Assembly: GCF_038008685.1 (NCBI RefSeq)
Contig: NZ_JBBOZQ010000001.1
Coordinates: forward strand, 310,001 to 374,000
Direction of reading: 5' to 3'
DNA: 64,000 nucleotides
Source: Lysinibacillus sp. FSL W8-0992
GTDB taxonomy: Bacteria > Bacillota > Bacilli > Bacillales_A > Planococcaceae
Made by a program: the position numbers and the translations under genes. Under the pieces are notes generated by a model. It made no database searches and was not told where the DNA came from. It worked only from the letters and a program-made list of their open reading frames with translations. Positions 54,311-62,220 of this stretch are shown piece by piece. How positions within the stretch are numbered: the stretch's first letter is position 1; each line of letters begins with the position of its first letter.

Positions 54311-54825
54311 TTCAACCTAACTCCTTTCCATCTTTCATAAAGTGATAATCGCTTCACCTCAAATAAATAGGATTTACCCCTTTGTAAATCTTTTTTTAAA
54401 TCATATTCATAACTTTTATAAACAAAAACAAGATCCAAGTCTAAATCCCCAATAAAAATTGTGAAATTATCAATGACTTCCTTGTCAAATTGCAGAAAAT
54501 ACTTACCATCTCGTTGTGTTAATGTTTGATTTTCTTCCGCGTAACCCGGCATACCAACCGCTAAGTCTTCATACTCCATTCCTAACATTTGAATACGCTT
54601 CTTTTCTACGCATCGATAATATTCAAACACATCAGATTTATGGATTGAATGTGTGTACCTTATACTGAAAGCATTATCAGCAGCAAATGGTATATAATGC
54701 ACTTTCGGATTGTCTATACGTGTTTCTGTAAATGCGAATACCTTTTGAAGAGGAAGAAAAATAATTATGCCAAAGCATATACAACATAAGGCTATAACAA
54801 AAACTACTCTCCTCTTTCGCATCAC
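54307..54825 (-). CDS. DUF1850 protein of a TAXI-TRAP transporter cluster
   Basis: A 172-residue protein with one N-terminal membrane segment (about 8-28) and an extracytoplasmic domain. FSIRYTHSIHKSDVFEYYR is the signature of DUF1850 proteins, which are nearly always coded between TAXI binding proteins and fused TRAP permeases; their role is unknown. The start is GTG 54825, seven bases after GGGGG; the next codon is ATG and could be used instead. Its stop overlaps the permease start, indicating coupled translation. Confidence 0.85.
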   Translation of the reverse strand: MMRKRRVVFVIALCCICFGIIIFLPLQKVFAFTETRIDNPKVHYIPFAADNAFSIRYTHSIHKSDVFEYYRCVEKKRIQMLGMEYEDLAVGMPGYAEENQTLTQRDGKYFLQFDKEVIDNFTIFIGDLDLDLVFVYKSYEYDLKKDLQRGKSYLFEVKRLSLYERWKGVRLK

Positions 54826-54879
54826 ATCTATTCCCCCACTTTAAAAACTATCCGCTTTTTTGTTTTGCCTTAACGAATC

Positions 54880-54918
54880 AAAAAGGACCCGAAGCTTTAC
54901 GCAATCCGAGCCCCTTTG
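54880..54918 (-). terminator. intra-cluster terminator after the TAXI binding protein
   Basis: AAAGG and CTCG pair with CCTTT and CGGG (with one bulge), followed on the minus strand by TTTTTGATT. It lies between the binding-protein gene and DUF1850, so partial read-through would give more binding protein than permease. Confidence 0.6.
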
Positions 54919-55019
54919 TCTGTTTAGGAAAATGCTTATTCAATGTCGAGAATATTCACATCACATAGTCAAACTAAGAGCAAATAAAAGCTTTCTCATT
55001 AGCATGGAACTTGTGTTTT

Positions 55020-55979
55020 TTATTTCTTTTCATCAAAGTATTTTTGTGCGCCTGGATGAATATCAATGCTGATACCATCTAAAGCCGTTTCCGCTTTAAT
55101 AAATGCACCTTTTGCATGCGAAATCTTATCCGTGTTGTCATAAATAGCTTTCGTCATAGCGTAAACAACATCGTCTGGTAAATCTTTTTTCACTGCCAAC
55201 ATCGCAAGTACAGAAACTGTCTCCGTATCATTTGCAATACCGTAAGTACCAGCTTTTACTGTGTCTTTTGCATAGTAAGGGTATTTGGCAATTAGCTCAT
55301 CTACTTTCCCAGCATCTACACCGATAATATTGACTTTTGTTGTTGCATTTAATGCTTCTACAGCTCCTGTTGGTGTACCAGCCGTAATAAATGCAGCATC
55401 AATTTGTCCTGATTGAAGTCCATCAGTAGACTCACCAAAATCAAGATTTTGCGCTTTTACGTCATCCATTGTTAAGCCATGGATTTCAAGTAATTGTTCA
55501 GCATTCGCATAAGTCCCTGAACCTGGAGCACCTACAGAGACTTTTTTCCCTTTTAAATCAGCATATGTTTTAATACCTGAAGCTTCTGTCGTCACTAATT
55601 GCACAGTCTCTGGGTAAAGGGCACCTAAAGCAGCAATTGAATCGATTTTTTTACCATCAAACATTAATTTTCCTTCAGTTGCGTAATAAGCAATATCCGT
55701 TTGTACAAACGCAATCTCACCTTTACCATCTTGCAAAGCAGTCATATTAGCTGCAGATGCTTGAGAAACTTCTGCTGTTGTTTTAATGTCTGTTTCTGTT
55801 GTAATTAAATCAGCAAATGTACCACCTAATGCATAGTAAGTACCTTGCGTTCCACCCGTTAATAAACTTAAATATTCTGGCTTATCAGAGCCAGTACTAC
55901 TATCAGTTCCACATGCAGCTAAAATAAATAATGCAATGGCACTTAATAGCATTAACAATCTAAATTGCTTTTTCTTCAT
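55020..55979 (-). CDS. TAXI-family TRAP transporter solute-binding lipoprotein
   Basis: A 319-residue exported lipoprotein. The signal peptide ends ILAAC (lipobox, Cys near residue 22). The mature part begins with the TAXI motif GGTQGTYYALGGTFADLI and contains VQTDIAYYA, GSGTYANAEQLLE and DAAFITAGTPT, typical of this periplasmic-type binding protein family. It captures the substrate (glutamate, dicarboxylates or unknown) for the DUF1850/permease pair downstream. AAAGGGGG precedes the ATG. It is first in the cluster, with a terminator before the next gene. Confidence 0.92.
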   Translation of the reverse strand: MKKKQFRLLMLLSAIALFILAACGTDSSTGSDKPEYLSLLTGGTQGTYYALGGTFADLITTETDIKTTAEVSQASAANMTALQDGKGEIAFVQTDIAYYATEGKLMFDGKKIDSIAALGALYPETVQLVTTEASGIKTYADLKGKKVSVGAPGSGTYANAEQLLEIHGLTMDDVKAQNLDFGESTDGLQSGQIDAAFITAGTPTGAVEALNATTKVNIIGVDAGKVDELIAKYPYYAKDTVKAGTYGIANDTETVSVLAMLAVKKDLPDDVVYAMTKAIYDNTDKISHAKGAFIKAETALDGISIDIHPGAQKYFDEKK

Positions 55980-56257
55980 ATTAATCTTCCCCCTTTTGGA
56001 AATATTATAAGAATCTATTTAAAATTATCAAATTAAGTATAATTATGTCAATCAATTTATAGTAAATTCAGATAATTATATTTATACCCTTTGTCCCATT
56101 CATCAATTATCACTACTTACAAATAAACTCTCATTTACCCTTTATTTATCTCTAATAAACTATTAAATTATATTTTATCAGAAAATATAATTAATTTAAA
56201 ATGTATACATTTTGTATAAAAGTTACATTACACCCTTTACCAATGGTCCTTATTACA
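55980..56257. other. intergenic region upstream of the TAXI gene
   Basis: Very AT-rich (long runs such as AAATTATATTTTATCAG). It must hold the promoter for the TRAP cluster, but I could not single one out, and I see no gene. Confidence 0.4.
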
Positions 56258-56299
56258 AAGAAAAGACTGTATCTAAATTTTCCATAGATACAGTCTTTC
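56258..56299 (-). terminator. terminator of the first sodC gene
   Basis: AAAGACTGTATCTA pairs with TAGATACAGTCTTT around a nine-base loop, with TTCTTTG following on the minus strand. Confidence 0.85.
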
Positions 56300-56307
56300 T
56301 ATCGCCC

Positions 56308-56862
56308 TTATTGAATAACCCCACATGCAATTCTTGCACCAGAATTACCAGAAGGATCCGTTTTATAGTCGTCCGCCGATTCATGAATAACTAACGCTGT
56401 ACCTTCTCCATCAAGTAAGGAATTTTCTACATTTTTTTGTAAAGAGACACCTTCAGCCACGAAATTTAAATCTACAGTACCATCTTCACCACTTTCTAAA
56501 TTTGGTAAGTCACCTAAGTGATAGCCCTTTGGATTTAATGTACCATGCTCTTTATTTGTCGGATTAAAGTGAGGACCCGCCGATTCAAACGTTGGTGGTT
56601 CACATTTTCCTACCGAATGAATATGAATACCATGTGTTCCTGCTGGTATGCCACTTAATGCTAATGTTACTTTGACTCCATTGTCCTCTTCTTCAAAATA
56701 GGCATTTCCATAGCTTTCATTGTTTGAACCAATTACTTTTGCAGTTGCCGTTAAAGTTGATTTTGGAGCGTTTACAGCTACTTTATCCTCTTTTTTATCA
56801 AAGAAGCTGCATCCTCCGACAAATACGGTCAATGAAATAATTAATATAGATATTTTTTTCAT
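56308..56862 (-). CDS. sodC: superoxide dismutase [Cu-Zn] lipoprotein, paralogue 1
   Basis: A 184-residue exported lipoprotein: signal peptide ending FVGGC, then a Cu/Zn SOD domain. Metal-site blocks are HGIHIHSVGKC, GPHFNPTNKEHG, GYHLGDLPNL and LVIHESADDY; the disulfide cysteines are in GKCE and ARIACGV. It should dismutate superoxide at the outer face of the membrane, although some Bacillus homologues (YojM) are weak enzymes. GGAGG precedes the ATG at 56862; the longer frame lacks a site. It is closely related to the gene at 57134. Confidence 0.9.
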   Translation of the reverse strand: MKKISILIISLTVFVGGCSFFDKKEDKVAVNAPKSTLTATAKVIGSNNESYGNAYFEEEDNGVKVTLALSGIPAGTHGIHIHSVGKCEPPTFESAGPHFNPTNKEHGTLNPKGYHLGDLPNLESGEDGTVDLNFVAEGVSLQKNVENSLLDGEGTALVIHESADDYKTDPSGNSGARIACGVIQ

Positions 56863-57093
56863 GTTATTACCTCCTCTATTTCTGATGGTACCCATCTCAC
56901 CGATTACTTATGCAATATGTACTGGTGATTTCCCATCACTTTTCAAAAGGTAATACAATAACTTCTGCATCTTACCAGCTTTGTATGAAGTAATGCTACT
57001 GTGAAGAATACTGTTCAAGTCGCTCCCTTTATAGCATGTCTGGCTCTAACAACATGGTGATTTTTGGAAATAAATAGAGCCGTTATTTAAAAT
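56863..57093. other. spacer between the two sodC genes
   Basis: About 230 bases with no reading frame or hairpin that I consider real; presumably carries the promoter of the left sodC copy. Confidence 0.4.
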
Positions 57094-57132
57094 GAGAAAG
57101 GACTATATCTATATAAGATATAGTCCTTCTCT
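57094..57132 (-). terminator. terminator of the second sodC gene
   Basis: AGAAAGGACTATATCT pairs with AGATATAGTCCTTCT around a short loop, just past the stop codon. Confidence 0.8.
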
Positions 57133-57133
57133 A

Positions 57134-57676
57134 TTATGATTGAATTACGCCACATGCAATTCTTCCACCAGATTCACCAGTGGGATCAGTCATGTAGTCG
57201 TCTGTTGATTCATGAATAACGATCGCAGTACCCTCTCCATCAAGTAAAGAATACTCTGCATCTTTTTTCAAAGTGACACCTTCTGCCATAACAGTCATTT
57301 TGGCCGTGCCATCCTCAGCTATTTCTAAATTCGGCAAGTCTCCAAGGTGGTGACCATTCGGATTATCCTTCCCATGCTCTTTAAAAGTTGGGTTAAAGTG
57401 GCCGCCAGCTGTTCCGAAATCTGGACCTTCACATTTTCCAGCTTCATGTATATGCATGCCATGTAATCCTTTTGCCTCTGCAGGAAAACCACTTAAATTT
57501 AATGTCACCTTGACACCATTATCCTGCTCTTCAAAATAGGCATCTCCATAGCTTTCATTATTAGATCCTATAACTTTTGCAGTTGCTGTTAAAGAAGAGT
57601 TAGCTTCCTCCTTATTACTAGCACACCCAACCAAAAATACACCTAAAGAAATAATCAATAAAGTTGTCAGTTTCAT
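57134..57676 (-). CDS. sodC: superoxide dismutase [Cu-Zn] lipoprotein, paralogue 2
   Basis: A 180-residue lipoprotein (lipobox FLVGC near residue 18) with a complete Cu/Zn SOD domain: HGMHIHEAGKC, GGHFNPTFKEHG, GHHLGDLPNL, IVIHESTDDYMTDP and GGRIACGVIQS. It shares long identical stretches with the neighbouring copy (TATAKVIGSNNESYG, SLLDGEGTA), so the pair arose by tandem duplication. Each copy has its own ribosome site and terminator, so they are probably separate units. AAAGGAGG precedes the ATG. Confidence 0.9.
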   Translation of the reverse strand: MKLTTLLIISLGVFLVGCASNKEEANSSLTATAKVIGSNNESYGDAYFEEQDNGVKVTLNLSGFPAEAKGLHGMHIHEAGKCEGPDFGTAGGHFNPTFKEHGKDNPNGHHLGDLPNLEIAEDGTAKMTVMAEGVTLKKDAEYSLLDGEGTAIVIHESTDDYMTDPTGESGGRIACGVIQS

Positions 57677-57755
57677 TAAATTACCTCCTTTTTTTTATAG
57701 TTTATCACCTGTCTAAATAATTGTGCAACTGATAACTAGGCATTTATACTCATAG

Positions 57756-57800
57756 TAAAAAATAAGGATTTCTCAGAAAAAAACACTGAGAAATCCCTAT
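57756..57800 (-). terminator. terminator of the LysM-3D gene
   Basis: AAGGATTTCTCAG pairs with CTGAGAAATCCCT; on the minus strand TTATTTTTTAC follows. Confidence 0.85.
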
Positions 57801-57805
57801 TTTAA

Positions 57806-58594
57806 TTAATTTAAAATTTTTACTGTAACTGTTCTTACACCCCAATTACGGGCTTGTCCATCTGATGGAATAAAAACATCAATTTTATTTCCTTTTATCG
57901 CACCGCCAGTATCAGCAGCAATCGCTTCACCATACCCTTCAACCCATACCTTTGTTCCAAGAGGAATAACTCTTGGGTCAACAGCAATTACTTTTAAATT
58001 TGGATTTGAGCGTATATCGGTCCCGTTCGCTGTAATACCTGAGCAACCTGTACAATATGCCGTATAAGCCGTAGCACGCATTGTATATGTTTGGCCATCT
58101 TGGTTAGATGGCGCACTCGTAACTGTTGTTACAGGCTTTGGTGTAGTTTTTTTCACAGTACTCGAAGAACTAGAAGTACTCGCTACACTCTTTTCAGTTT
58201 TAGGTTTTGCTGCAGATGCCTTAACAGCTAAAGCGTCACCAACTAAAATTAAATCAGATGAAAGGTTGTTCCATTCTTGTAAATCTTCAACTTTCACATT
58301 ATAAACTTTTGCAAGGCTGAATAATGTGTCGCCAGCCTCAATAAGATGAGTCTCGTCGGTCGTATCCTCTTTTAAAATTCTTTCGATACTTAAGGCTTGT
58401 TCCGGATCAACCCATATGGTATCAATTTCATCTAACTCCTTCAAATCCGCTAAACTCAAATTAAAAATATTGGGTAATCCCCACAGTGTCTCGCCAATCT
58501 GACCAGTATATGCTGCCTTAGCGGGAGTGGTACTCCCGAACATCCCCATGCCAAGAGTCAATGCTACAGCTAATGCTATCGCTTTTTTCTTCAT
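57806..58594 (-). CDS. secreted LysM-3D domain cell-wall protein (YocH-like)
   Basis: A 262-residue exported protein. It has a signal peptide (about 1-28), two LysM-like segments (about 30-80 and 84-130; HLIEAGDTLFSLAKVYNV), a Ser/Thr/Pro linker and a C-terminal 3D domain (about 170-262). The three aspartates of the 3D domain are in VIAVDPRVIP, AADTGGAIKG and KIDVFIPS. 3D domains are double-psi beta-barrels of lytic transglycosylase/resuscitation-promoting type. It probably trims peptidoglycan; YocH of Bacillus subtilis is WalR-controlled. GGAGG is 11 bases before the ATG at 58594. Confidence 0.88.
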   Translation of the reverse strand: MKKKAIALAVALTLGMGMFGSTTPAKAAYTGQIGETLWGLPNIFNLSLADLKELDEIDTIWVDPEQALSIERILKEDTTDETHLIEAGDTLFSLAKVYNVKVEDLQEWNNLSSDLILVGDALAVKASAAKPKTEKSVASTSSSSSTVKKTTPKPVTTVTSAPSNQDGQTYTMRATAYTAYCTGCSGITANGTDIRSNPNLKVIAVDPRVIPLGTKVWVEGYGEAIAADTGGAIKGNKIDVFIPSDGQARNWGVRTVTVKILN

Positions 58595-58923
58595 AATAAG
58601 TAATACCTCCAGTTGTTTAATTTTCTGCATTCTGTTGCTAGCACACTAGAGAATTAGGCTCTTAAATTATGCATGCAATATTGTAGAATGCTTCTAAATT
58701 TCACAGGACATCGGACCTGATATTACAAATTATTACTATTTAAACAAGATTTTATACAATTCCAATCATTTTTTTAGCAAATTAAACATTTAAATGGAAA
58801 ATATAGCTCGTATTACTACTAACCATTTGCATATTTTATATAATGGAAATACAGCTTATGTAACCGATAATATAGTAAAGGGGGGTATCTAATAGATTCA
58901 ATCTTTTAAATGAGAAATTTCTT
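58595..58923. other. intergenic region upstream of the LysM-3D gene
   Basis: AT-rich, about 330 bases. It should contain the promoter and a long leader of the wall-protein gene; no clear WalR box pair or riboswitch was found. Confidence 0.4.
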
Positions 58924-59076
58924 ATGGGGCTAGTACTAAGCGTAGAATATGAAGGGGCTCAATTTATAGGCCTACGCAATACTGACCTACGCCTTAAAAG
59001 AATATATGGGCAAAGGTTGCAAATTAAAAGTACACCGAATGAAGGCACAACAATCACCTTCAACATCCCAAAATAG
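58924..59076 (+). pseudogene. remnant of a sensor histidine kinase C-terminus (HATPase end)
   Basis: The frame ending at 59076 reads FIGLRNTDLRLKRIYG, LQIKSTPNEG and TTITFNIPK-stop. This is the last helix-strand part of a LytS/YesM-type kinase ATPase domain (normally GIGLxNTxxRLKxxYG...GTxVxFxIP). Nothing of the N, H or earlier G boxes remains; about 50 codons are open, and upstream is closed by a stop near 58877. No ribosome site precedes it. A TGCCAGGCA repeat begins at its stop codon. I read it as a decayed gene end. Confidence 0.65.
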
Positions 59077-59212
59077 TGCCAGGCACTCACACAATTCTCA
59101 CACAATTTATGGATAGCCAAATAAAAATCCACTGCGTCTCCTGCGGCTTACAATGTGCCCGCGGAAAGTGTAGTGGATTTTTACAATTTAAGATGCGAAG
59201 TGCCAGGCACTC
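59075..59212. repeat. composite repeat: TGCCAGGCA elements flanking a GC-rich repeat fragment
   Basis: AGTGCCAGGCACTCACACAA occurs at 59075 and again at 59199. Between them, an AAAAATCCAC/GTGGATTTTT stem encloses GCGGCTTACAATGTGCCCGC, a core of the GC-rich repeat. It has the same nesting as 14836-14994. Confidence 0.7.
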
Positions 59213-59257
59213 ACACAATTTTTACGAGTTAAGACGCTGTTATTTTCCATGCATCGA

Positions 59258-59698
59258 TTACCAAATTACGGGCTTAGCTACCATTAGCCATAGCATAATG
59301 AGCAGTAATACAATATACATCCATGCCTTTCGATGTAAAAGCGAGGCAAATTTTTGCTGATTGTAGGCTGGCGTATTAAATGTTCGAATGGTCGGTTTAA
59401 ACGCTCGCGCCAAAAAGACGATGGAACCTGCCATAACAAGAAATGTTAACACTACCCAAGATGTTGTCCATGGATATCCTCCACGCCACATTAATAAAAT
59501 GCCCGAGGCAACTAGAACATGTCCAGCGTGTTTAACAATCGTAATCGCACCCTGAAATACTTGGATATATGGCGGCATTTCCTCATGCGCAGCTGTATGC
59601 ATTTTCTTTACTATTGCTAAAACTACGAACAATGGCCCAATCGAAAGGATAGCACTTAAAATATGTATATATAGAAGAAGTGTATAAATCGATATCAT
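59258..59698 (-). CDS. four-helix membrane protein, DUF2269-like
   Basis: A 146-residue protein with four membrane segments. The start YTLLLYIHILSAILSIGPLFVV and paired histidines (HAGHVLVASGILLMW, LLHRKAWMYIVLLL) resemble DUF2269-type or small cytochrome-b-like integral membrane proteins. Haem binding by the histidines is possible but unproven. AAAGGGAG precedes the ATG. It stands alone; no clear terminator. Confidence 0.7.
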   Translation of the reverse strand: MISIYTLLLYIHILSAILSIGPLFVVLAIVKKMHTAAHEEMPPYIQVFQGAITIVKHAGHVLVASGILLMWRGGYPWTTSWVVLTFLVMAGSIVFLARAFKPTIRTFNTPAYNQQKFASLLHRKAWMYIVLLLIMLWLMVAKPVIW

Positions 59699-59878
59699 AA
59701 TGCATACTCTCCCTTTAATAAGTCTTACTAATTATAGCATTCCTCATTATGTTCTCTCATTCTAAATGTGAATCCTTTGTAAACGTAGCATGAATCATTG
59801 TAAAATTGTTTGAAATCTGCACAATGAGGGTATTGATTATAGTAACATGCACTTATAGAACAAAAAGGAGTGATTCTT

Positions 59879-60511
59879 ATAGGAATTCATCAATTTTTTA
59901 CAAGCCTTAATGATTTAGAACGTATTATTCGTTGCCCTGGCCGCTTCAAATTCGAAGAGCATAATGTAGCTGCCCATTCATGGAAAGTTTCACAATATGC
60001 CATGTTTTTTGCAACTCTTGAAGAAATGAATGGCGCTACAGTAAACTGGAAGTCATTATATGAAAAAACCATCAATCATGATTTCGCTGAAGTATTTATC
60101 GGTGATATAAAAACTCCCGTTAAGCATGCTAGTCCTGAGCTGAAACAAATGCTCGCACATGTGGAAGAAAAAATGATGGAAAAATTCATTATTAATGAAA
60201 TCCCGAAAGATTTCCAGGACATCTTTTTCGAGCGTATGAAAGAAGGCAAAGATGCAACACTTGAAGGACGTTTGCTTGAATTTGCAGATAAACTAGATCA
60301 ATTTTATGAAGCATTTGCAGAATTAAAGCGTGGTAATACCGATATGGAATTCGTCTATATGTATCAAACAGCGCTGGCGAAGCTTTTAGCTATTCCCCTT
60401 CCGGCAACAGTCCAATATTTCCGTACTGAAATATTGAAAGATGCTGTTAAGGAGAAAACACATATTGATATTCAAACGCTAACAAATGAAGTATTAAACA
60501 CAAACAAATAA
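59879..60511 (+). CDS. HD-domain nucleotidase-like phosphohydrolase (YfbR-like)
   Basis: A roughly 210-residue HD_3 protein. The metal ligands are AAHSWKV (His), NHDFAEVFIGD (His-Asp) and FADKLDQFYEAF (Asp), as in YfbR 5'-deoxynucleotidases. It probably dephosphorylates nucleotides. The start is unusual: the frame is open from a GTG (59870) that forms part of the Shine-Dalgarno AAAAAGGAG. The codon at the ideal eight-base distance is ATA (59879), giving (M)GIHQFFTSLNDLE. No ATG fits. I annotate from ATA with reservation. A terminator follows at 60523-60562. Confidence 0.8.
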   Translation: MGIHQFFTSLNDLERIIRCPGRFKFEEHNVAAHSWKVSQYAMFFATLEEMNGATVNWKSLYEKTINHDFAEVFIGDIKTPVKHASPELKQMLAHVEEKMMEKFIINEIPKDFQDIFFERMKEGKDATLEGRLLEFADKLDQFYEAFAELKRGNTDMEFVYMYQTALAKLLAIPLPATVQYFRTEILKDAVKEKTHIDIQTLTNEVLNTNK

Positions 60512-60522
60512 TGTGCATGTAC

Positions 60523-60562
60523 AAGTTTTCCGATGAATTGATCGACGGAAGGCTTTTTTTAT
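60523..60562 (+). terminator. terminator of the HD gene
   Basis: AAG...TTCCG pairs with CGGAA...CTT across a 13-base loop, followed by TTTTTTTA. Confidence 0.65.
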
Positions 60563-60606
60563 TTCCTAAAAAAAGTCGTATAATAGGAGTGATGGGAGGG
60601 AAAATT

Positions 60607-61113
60607 TTGTCACATGAATGTTCAATAGTAGAAGATTTACTACCATTATATAAAACTAAAGGTCTACAAGCCGATACAACTGAATTTGTCGAACAGCATT
60701 TAGCTACATGTAAACACTGTCAGCAGTTGGCCGCAACGAAGCTTTCATCTAATCAAAACTTATCCATGAAAAGCACATTAACATTTTTCCATCTTGTTTT
60801 TATCGTGCTATCTTTTATGTTTGCCCTCAACTCATCTCTACTCGGCGATCATAAAAGCTTTGTCGCGTTATATGCCCTTTTCGGCTGTTTAACCTATTTA
60901 TTTTATAAAAACATTTGGATAGTCTTTGCCATCAGCTCTATACCTGTTTTTGTATGGGCCATCATTAATAATTTTAGCAATCCACTCTATATTCATGGTG
61001 TCTCTTTTATGGATATTAGTGCACTTATCATTGGCGCTAGCTATATAGCTCTATTACATACGATTTTCGCCTTGCTTGGCTCTGCCTTTGCCATCATTTT
61101 ACGGAGGTTTTAA
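60607..61113 (+). CDS. zinc-finger (zf-HC2) membrane protein, anti-sigma-like
   Basis: A 168-residue protein: an N-terminal cytoplasmic zinc-binding anti-sigma-type domain (SHECSIVEDLLPLY, then FVEQHLATCKHCQQL, giving HxxxCxxC) and about four membrane helices. Such proteins often hold ECF sigma factors at the membrane, but no sigma-factor gene is adjacent, so its partner is unknown. GGGAGGG is six bases before TTG 60607; the reading frame extends back to 60511 through the upstream terminator, and the ATG at 60592 has no proper spacing. A hairpin follows the stop. Confidence 0.75.
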   Translation: MSHECSIVEDLLPLYKTKGLQADTTEFVEQHLATCKHCQQLAATKLSSNQNLSMKSTLTFFHLVFIVLSFMFALNSSLLGDHKSFVALYALFGCLTYLFYKNIWIVFAISSIPVFVWAIINNFSNPLYIHGVSFMDISALIIGASYIALLHTIFALLGSAFAIILRRF

Positions 61114-61155
61114 ATGATAAAAGCATCTCTCGTATGAAAGATGCTCCTTATCATT
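61113..61155. terminator. hairpin between zf-HC2 and PhnA-like genes
   Basis: AATGATAA and GCATCT pair with TTATCATT and AGATGC. T-runs are weak on both sides; it could end either convergent gene. Confidence 0.6.
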
Positions 61156-61162
61156 CCGGCTA

Positions 61163-61501
61163 TTAGGCTTTTTTCACGAACTCTGATTTTAGTTTCATTG
61201 CGCCGAAACCGTCAATTTTACAATCAATATTGTGGTCACCTTCAACAAGGCGAATACTTTTAACCTTTGTGCCCATTTTTAGAGTTGAAGAGCTTCCCTT
61301 TACTTTTAAATCTTTAATAACTGTTACTGCATCACCATCTGCTAACAAGTTACCATTTGCATCTTTTACAATAAGTGCATCTGACTCTTGCTCTGTTGCA
61401 CTAGTGCTCCATTCATGTGCACATTCTGGACATATAAAGTTTGCGCCATCCTCATATGTGTATTCAGAATTACATTTCGGACAATTTGGATATGCTGCCA
61501 A
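61163..61501 (-). CDS. PhnA/YjdM-family zinc-ribbon protein
   Basis: A 112-residue protein with an N-terminal zinc ribbon ([20 protein letters not shown], then CPECAHEW) and a C-terminal SH3-like beta domain ([20 protein letters not shown], then [12 protein letters not shown]). This is the PhnA/YjdM family. Despite the name it is not needed for phosphonate breakdown; its role is uncertain. It starts at TTG with GGGAGG eight bases upstream. Monocistronic. Confidence 0.9.
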   Translation of the reverse strand: MAAYPNCPKCNSEYTYEDGANFICPECAHEWSTSATEQESDALIVKDANGNLLADGDAVTVIKDLKVKGSSSTLKMGTKVKSIRLVEGDHNIDCKIDGFGAMKLKSEFVKKA

Positions 61502-61762
61502 TTCCGCTTCCTCCCTTGAATTTTCGTTAAGTAAATGATTACGCTCCTATCTTTACACACTTACTATAATTTCGCAAAGGTTGTTCGCATTTTCCGTTCG
61601 TATTTGTGAAAAATATATGAAGCCATTCCATATAATCCAAGCCCTTTATATGTATAAATTTCATGTTTTATAGCACGTGCCCATTGACTTTTTTTCAAAA
61701 ACCATCTTACTTGCAAGTTTGTTTATCATGCCGTATTATATCCTTAAAGGCTGCATTGTTCG
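61502..61762. other. intergenic region left of the structured RNA
   Basis: AT-rich, about 260 bases. It contains repeated GTTCG motifs (61583, 61596, 61758) but no inverted CGAAC partner at LexA spacing, and no gene. Confidence 0.4.
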
Positions 61763-61768
61763 TATAAT
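61763..61768 (+). promoter_or_regulatory. -10 box of the structured RNA candidate
   Basis: A perfect TATAAT. The -35 at 17 bases (ATCCTT) is poor, so another sigma factor or an activator may be needed. Start expected near 61775. Confidence 0.4.
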
Positions 61769-61774
61769 ATTAAG

Positions 61775-62000
61775 TTTTAACCTTTAAGCTGTAAAAGGGA
61801 GTTTTATTATTGGAGTTGGAATGACGGGCCTCACACTTAGGTGCATGAGGATAAGCAGGAAAACTTCTGCGAACACCCACTTTGAGGAGTGGTGGTTTAA
61901 AACTTTCTATAAGAAATACGGCATACGCGGCTTTTACTTTAAATGTTGTTATATCAAGCTTTATATAGCATCTTAGCCAATTTGGTTAAGGTGCTTTTTT
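61775..62000 (+). ncRNA. candidate structured RNA of unknown class
   Basis: The unit folds into nested long-range helices. P1: TTTAA and GTAAAAG (61783-61797) with CTTTTAC and TTTAAA (61931-61943). P2: GGAGTTTTA (61798-61806) with TAAAACTTTC (61898-61907). Inside are three consecutive hairpins: CCTCACAC/GTG-CA-TGAGG (61829-61850), GCAGGA/TTCTGC (61855-61870) and AACACCCACT/AGTGGTGGTT (61872-61897). A strong terminator ends the unit. The match to 6S, tmRNA, SRP, RNase P or common riboswitches that I can recall is poor. An overlapping 51-codon frame (61821-61976, SD GGAG) starting MTGLTLRCMRISRK is the alternative reading. Confidence 0.6.
61967..62000 (+). terminator. terminator of the structured RNA unit
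   Basis: AGCATCTTA pairs with TAAGGTGCT, with GCC/GGT inside, followed by six T residues. There is no conventional gene just upstream on this strand. Confidence 0.88.
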
Positions 62001-62166
62001 CATACCATAATAACCGATGGGGTTAAATTGGGGTTAAACTTCTTTGTAAATGATGATAAATAATAATAAACCGTGTTTACGGATAAGTTCTAGTAATTAT
62101 TTGCTAAATATTTTAGATGAATGTTTTTTCGCATTTTTGTTCCCTAACATTCCATGATTTACATGT
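62001..62166. other. spacer before the zeta-like kinase gene
   Basis: AT-rich region without a gene. The promoter candidate for the kinase is at its right end. Confidence 0.4.
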
Positions 62167-62172
62167 TATAAT
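62164..62172 (+). promoter_or_regulatory. extended -10 promoter of the zeta-like kinase gene
   Basis: TGTTATAAT is a perfect extended -10. A weak -35 (CTAACA) lies 17 bases upstream. The expected leader contains the palindrome TTCGTACGAA near 62190 and a five-codon frame (ATG GAG GTT AAA ATA TAA) just before the kinase start. Confidence 0.55.
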
Positions 62173-62220
62173 CTATAAATAATAAATATTCGTACGAACA
62201 TGGAGGTTAAAATATAAATT

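Noticed and set aside
62189-62198. TTCGTACGAA and nearby GTTCG motifs as LexA (SOS) boxes
   Set aside because: The Bacillus LexA site needs CGAAC-N4-GTTCG; the halves here are in the wrong order or spacing.
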